Shown here: one piece after another, positions 15,521 through 18,281 of the stretch | Numbering within the stretch: the stretch's first letter is position 1 | Layout: every line of letters starts with the position of its first letter | Origin: Casp-actino8 sp044358015 | GTDB lineage: Bacteria; Actinomycetota; Acidimicrobiia; Acidimicrobiales; Ilumatobacteraceae | DNA length: 18,281 nt | Assembly: GCA_044358015.1 (NCBI GenBank) | Contig: JBIKOO010000034.1 | Span: forward strand, 1-18,281 | Direction: 5' to 3' | Translations under genes and position numbers: made by a program | Notes under the pieces: generated by a model | The model's input: only the letters and a program-made list of their open reading frames with translations | What the model was told of the DNA's origin: nothing | The model's database searches: none

Positions 15521-16180
15521 GTGAATACCTCCCGCCCTTCTTTTGTCCGCCAAGTCAAGCCACATATGAAGCTTGTTGGGGTGTTGCTGGTTGGAGTGCT
15601 TTTGGCGCTCTACTGGTGGTGGCCGGGACTGGTTGGAGCCGGAGATCCTGCGACGCGGCCGGCAGTTTTGGTGATGGGTAATGGCGATCTGAAAGAAGCC
15701 CAAACCGTCATCAGTCGACGTTTGATCGAAGAGGGCTATACGGTGGCATGGGCCGATACGCCGACTTCCTGGTGCGAGATTGCAGAAGCATTTGCCGATA
15801 CCGCGATACGGCCGAGTCAGGCCATTGTTGTCTACGGTGACCCAACGTCCGTAACAGCATCGTGTTCTGTCTCTCCAGATGAGGTCGCATTGCGTATTGG
15901 CGAAGCGGCGAAAGAATTGACTCAGGCGCGACTGGTTGTGGTGACGGGTCTTTCTGAAGAACCAGATGTAGTTGTTGAAGCAATGAGCGAAAACGGTATC
16001 CGTATTGTTGATCCGTCGGATTTGCTTGGTGGTGTTGACGAGCGCATGGATTGTTTGTGGTGGGATGATTGCATTCCCGACGGCAAGGGCTTTGGATATG
16101 TCATCGTTCGGGACAGTGATGGTTTGACTTTGGCTGGTCAACAGCGAGTCGCACGAATGATTGTGGCGAGTGTTCAATGA
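15521..16180 (+). CDS. Membrane-anchored SGNH-hydrolase-like protein, probably degenerate
   Basis: 219 residues from GTG 15521; an in-frame stop at 15491 excludes a longer form, and ATG 15566 (residue 16) is the alternative. A basic N-terminus is followed by one hydrophobic helix (about 17-39), so the rest is probably outside the membrane. The domain begins R-P-A-V-L-V-M-G-N-G-D and ends C-L-W-W-D-D-C, then R-D-S-D-G-L-T-L-A-G-Q-Q-R-V-A. This layout recalls SGNH domains of cell-surface O-acyltransferases, where the first block is G-D-S and the last is D-x-x-H-L-T. Here the Ser and the His are missing (G-N-G-D; Gly201 in place of His), so catalysis by the usual triad is unlikely. Four cysteines (85, 115, 178, 184) could form two disulfides. 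Its stop overlaps the GT4 start by four bases. The function is not recognised; the SGNH link is a motif-level inference. Confidence 0.7.
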   Translation: MNTSRPSFVRQVKPHMKLVGVLLVGVLLALYWWWPGLVGAGDPATRPAVLVMGNGDLKEAQTVISRRLIEEGYTVAWADTPTSWCEIAEAFADTAIRPSQAIVVYGDPTSVTASCSVSPDEVALRIGEAAKELTQARLVVVTGLSEEPDVVVEAMSENGIRIVDPSDLLGGVDERMDCLWWDDCIPDGKGFGYVIVRDSDGLTLAGQQRVARMIVASVQ

Positions 16181-17331
16181 ATGCGCAATTGTCGGTGCAA
16201 AACATGGCCGAGGAAATGCTGGCCCGGCAAGTACGCAAAATTCATGTCATCGCATGGCGCGACTTTGAGGATGCTGAAGCTGGGGGATCCGAAAAGCATG
16301 CTGATGAATTCATGTCGCGTTGGCAGGAAGCAGGTTTGTCAATAGTTCACCGCACCTCGTTGGCTCCCGGTCAGCCAACGACGAGTCAACGCCACGGATA
16401 CGAAGTGATTCGCCGTGGAGGGCGGATGACAGTTTTCCCGCGAGTGATGCTCAGTGAAGTGACGCGCCGAATGGGCGACTACGACGCCCTGGTTGAAATT
16501 TGGAATGGTGTTCCATGGCTCTCGCCGCTGTGGTGTCGTAAACCCAAGTTGCTGATCTTGCATCACATTCACGGTCCGATGTGGAATCAAATGTTCCCGC
16601 GCCCGATTGCGGCAATTGGGCGAGCAGTTGAGACGCGCATCGCACCACCGTTTTACCGTCGGATGCCGACCGTGACCACTTCAGATGACAGCCGTCAGGA
16701 ATTGCTCCATTTGGGGTGGAAGCCAGAGATGGTCAGCACTGGTCCGGTTGGAGTCGACGAGTTTTTCACTCCCGGAGAAAGTAAGACCCCGCATCCATCA
16801 ATAGTCGCGGTCGGACGTCAGGCTCCGGTGAAACGATTCATCGAACTGCTTGAGCAAGTGAAAATTGTGCGACGCCGTATTCCTGAAGCGACATTAACGC
16901 TGATCGGTGACGGTCCTGATCGTGGATTAATCGAGCAATGGATTGAACGCGAAGATGCGCACGACTGGGTGGCCTTGACTGGTCGTATTTCGCGCGAAGA
17001 ACTACGTTCGTACTATCGACGTTCATGGTTGATGACGAGCGCGTCGTTGGCTGAAGGTTGGGGGTTGGTACTCACTGAAGCGGCAGGATGTGGAACGCCG
17101 GCTGTCGCAACTGATATTGGTGGTCATCGTTGTTCGGTGATTCATGGAGAAACTGGGCTATTGACATCAATCGATGAACTTGGCCAAGTAATGACTGAGG
17201 TACTGGAGAATCACGAACTGCGAGAACGCTTAGGGCGGCAGGCTGAATCTCGCTCGCGCACCTTGACTTGGGATGCGCTAGCTGCGGGAGTACTTGAACC
17301 GTTGTATCAACAAACGGTACAACGACATTAA
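16177..17331 (+). CDS. GT4-family glycosyltransferase
   Basis: Cytoplasmic or membrane-associated GT-B enzyme, 384 residues, expected to transfer a sugar from a nucleotide donor with retention of configuration. The N-terminal half has I-A-W-R-D-F-E-D-A-E-A-G-G-S-E (acceptor-side glycine loop 36-39) and H-H-I-H-G. The C-terminal half has A-V-G-R-Q-A-P-V-K-R, L-I-G-D-G-P-D and the E-x7-E motif with Glu293 and Glu301 in A-E-G-W-G-L-V-L-T-E-A, followed by G-T-P-A-V-A-T and G-E-T-G-L-L. These are full GT4 signatures with no missing key residue. The ATG overlaps the preceding stop (ATGA), and its own stop overlaps the next start by one base (TAATG), so the three genes are likely translated in series. 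It probably adds a sugar to an envelope glycan or lipid-linked intermediate; sugar and acceptor cannot be named. Confidence 0.92.
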   Translation: MNAQLSVQNMAEEMLARQVRKIHVIAWRDFEDAEAGGSEKHADEFMSRWQEAGLSIVHRTSLAPGQPTTSQRHGYEVIRRGGRMTVFPRVMLSEVTRRMGDYDALVEIWNGVPWLSPLWCRKPKLLILHHIHGPMWNQMFPRPIAAIGRAVETRIAPPFYRRMPTVTTSDDSRQELLHLGWKPEMVSTGPVGVDEFFTPGESKTPHPSIVAVGRQAPVKRFIELLEQVKIVRRRIPEATLTLIGDGPDRGLIEQWIEREDAHDWVALTGRISREELRSYYRRSWLMTSASLAEGWGLVLTEAAGCGTPAVATDIGGHRCSVIHGETGLLTSIDELGQVMTEVLENHELRERLGRQAESRSRTLTWDALAAGVLEPLYQQTVQRH

Positions 17332-18281
17332 TGGTTACTGTTCACACCTCTGAGTACGCTGAGAATATGCCGTCCGAAATGCGTTCTCGGTCATCGTGGT
17401 ATTTCATTATTGGCTTGAGCGTTGTCGTCATGATTCCTGCTTTGATGGCTTTGGTGGCGGTGTTGAGCAAAGGTAGTTGGTATCCAGCCGGAGATATGGC
17501 GCAAGCCGAATTGCATATGCGCGGTTTCTTTTCGCATCCACCACTCGTCGGCGCGGCTGGTCGCATCGTGGGAGATTCTGGATTACAGGGATCCCATCCG
17601 GGACCCGGTTTATGGGTCGCGATGTTGCCCGTGTATGTCCTCGGTGGTCGCAGCAGCGCTGCATTGATGGTGGCCGTGGTGAGCGTTCATGCAGTGTCCG
17701 TGGTGGCGGCATTGCATCTAGCGCGGCGACGTGGCGGAAAACTGCTGGTTTGTCTCGTTGCTGCGGTGCTGGTGTTACATATGAGGTCGGCAGGGCCTGA
17801 TTTCTTGATTGAACCTTGGAATCCATGGTTGGCAGTGTTTGCGTTCTTAGTGTTCGTGTTTTTGATCGGTGAAATCGTGGCTCCGATTGGTGTGGGCCTC
17901 GCTAGCCGTTGCTTGGTTATTGCAACAACACTGGTTGGCAGTTATTGCATTCAATGCCATGCGGGATACTCGGTGTTGGTCGGTGGGTTGATGGGCTTTG
18001 CGTTGATTTCACTGTGGATACAAGATCGAAAACTGAGAGCGACAAACTCAGTCAGTGTTCGCTCTCTTGGGGCGATCGCTATCGCCTTTGGGGGCACCTT
18101 GTTTGTGGCATGGCTACCACCTTTGCTTGATCAGTGGCGACGTGATCCCGGAAACTTGACGATCCTTTGGCAACACTTCGGATCTCCTTCAGAACCGACC
18201 ATCGCGCTGAGCGATGCCATGCGGGTGATCGCTACTCAAGCCAATGTGCTGGGACCGTGGCTGACTCAACCTGGCGCAAAT
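17331..18281 (+). CDS. GT-C-like polytopic membrane protein (3' end outside window)
   Basis: An uninterrupted frame from the ATG at 17331 to the last base gives 317 residues without a stop. The start overlaps the GT4 stop by one base (TAATG). After a short cytoplasmic head, a helix (about 23-46) leads into a loop with G-D-M-A-Q-A-E-L (Asp55, Glu60), then H-P-P-L-V-G and G-S-H-P-G-P-G-L-W, and a series of hydrophobic helices. This first-loop pattern of acidic residues followed by P-L-V-G and H-P-G-P is seen in actinobacterial GT-C-like membrane proteins of unknown sugar specificity. A polyprenyl-phosphate-sugar-dependent transferase outside the membrane is the best guess. Other frames in this region contain only short fragments with skewed composition. 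The C-terminal part is not visible, so total length and any soluble domain are unknown. Confidence 0.82.
   Translation, partial: MVTVHTSEYAENMPSEMRSRSSWYFIIGLSVVVMIPALMALVAVLSKGSWYPAGDMAQAELHMRGFFSHPPLVGAAGRIVGDSGLQGSHPGPGLWVAMLPVYVLGGRSSAALMVAVVSVHAVSVVAALHLARRRGGKLLVCLVAAVLVLHMRSAGPDFLIEPWNPWLAVFAFLVFVFLIGEIVAPIGVGLASRCLVIATTLVGSYCIQCHAGYSVLVGGLMGFALISLWIQDRKLRATNSVSVRSLGAIAIAFGGTLFVAWLPPLLDQWRRDPGNLTILWQHFGSPSEPTIALSDAMRVIATQANVLGPWLTQPGAN

Noticed and set aside
15359..16177. Minus-strand open frame of 272 codons opposite the 15521 gene
   Set aside because: It lies almost wholly antisense to a better-supported gene, is rich in Arg, His, Ser and Pro with no recognisable motif, and has no start signal. 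It is a shadow of the plus-strand codon pattern.
17477..18130. Two short plus-strand open frames (17477-17800 and 17909-18130)
   Set aside because: Both are out of frame with the continuous GT-C-like reading frame from 17331. They have Arg/Cys/Trp-rich low-quality composition and no start signals.
1..18281. CRISPR arrays, tRNA or rRNA genes, insertion sequences, attachment sites
   Set aside because: I looked for regularly spaced short repeats, tRNA-like cloverleaf ends, conserved rRNA segments, transposase motifs and terminal inverted repeats and saw none. Short structured RNAs cannot be excluded without a covariance search.

Overview
The window reads as a high-GC Gram-positive (actinobacterial) chromosome of only moderate GC (about half G+C by eye). 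My best guess is an Acidimicrobiia / Ilumatobacteraceae-like aquatic lineage. This rests on the surface protein with VLNVT-type repeats, the scpA-scpB-rluB block, and the DprE1/DprE2/UbiA genes for decaprenyl-phosphoryl-arabinose. The lineage is an inference; no rRNA or tRNA gene is present to test it.

Layout. (a) 1-1518: the 3' part of a secreted repeat protein ending in a sortase-type catalytic domain. (b) 1570-2947: a small VOC-fold protein, convergent with trpS on the minus strand. (c) 3063-7699: scpA, scpB, rluB, tyrA and aroA (chromosome segregation, rRNA pseudouridylation, aromatic amino acids), tightly packed on the plus strand. (d) 7712-11479: a HAD phosphatase, a UbiA-type prenyltransferase, a DprE1-like oxidase and a DprE2-like reductase. 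Together these form a plausible complete route from phosphoribosylated decaprenyl phosphate to decaprenyl-phosphoryl-arabinose, the donor for arabinan synthesis. (e) 11496-15362, minus strand: a 1288-residue polytopic protein that looks like two GT-C glycosyltransferase modules in tandem, convergent with dprE2. (f) 15521-18281: a membrane-anchored, SGNH-like but apparently catalytically degenerate protein, a GT4 glycosyltransferase, and the start of another GT-C-like membrane protein that runs off the window. These three overlap at start/stop codons.

Functionally, the right two thirds is an envelope-glycan locus: a lipid-linked arabinose donor is made in (d), and candidate polyprenyl-dependent transferases that could use it lie in (e) and (f). 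The plus-strand genes from 3063 to 11479 have no large gap, so housekeeping and cell-wall genes may be co-transcribed.

Transcription: several first genes (1570, 2947 minus, 3063) have no Shine-Dalgarno but a TANNNT hexamer 6-7 bases before the start codon, as expected for leaderless mRNAs. Genes inside the clusters mostly use overlapping ATGA or TAATG junctions or a weak SD. I saw no CRISPR array, insertion sequence, tRNA, rRNA or attachment site. No stretch of more than 300 bases lacks a gene; the longest gap is the divergent 158-base region 15363-15520.
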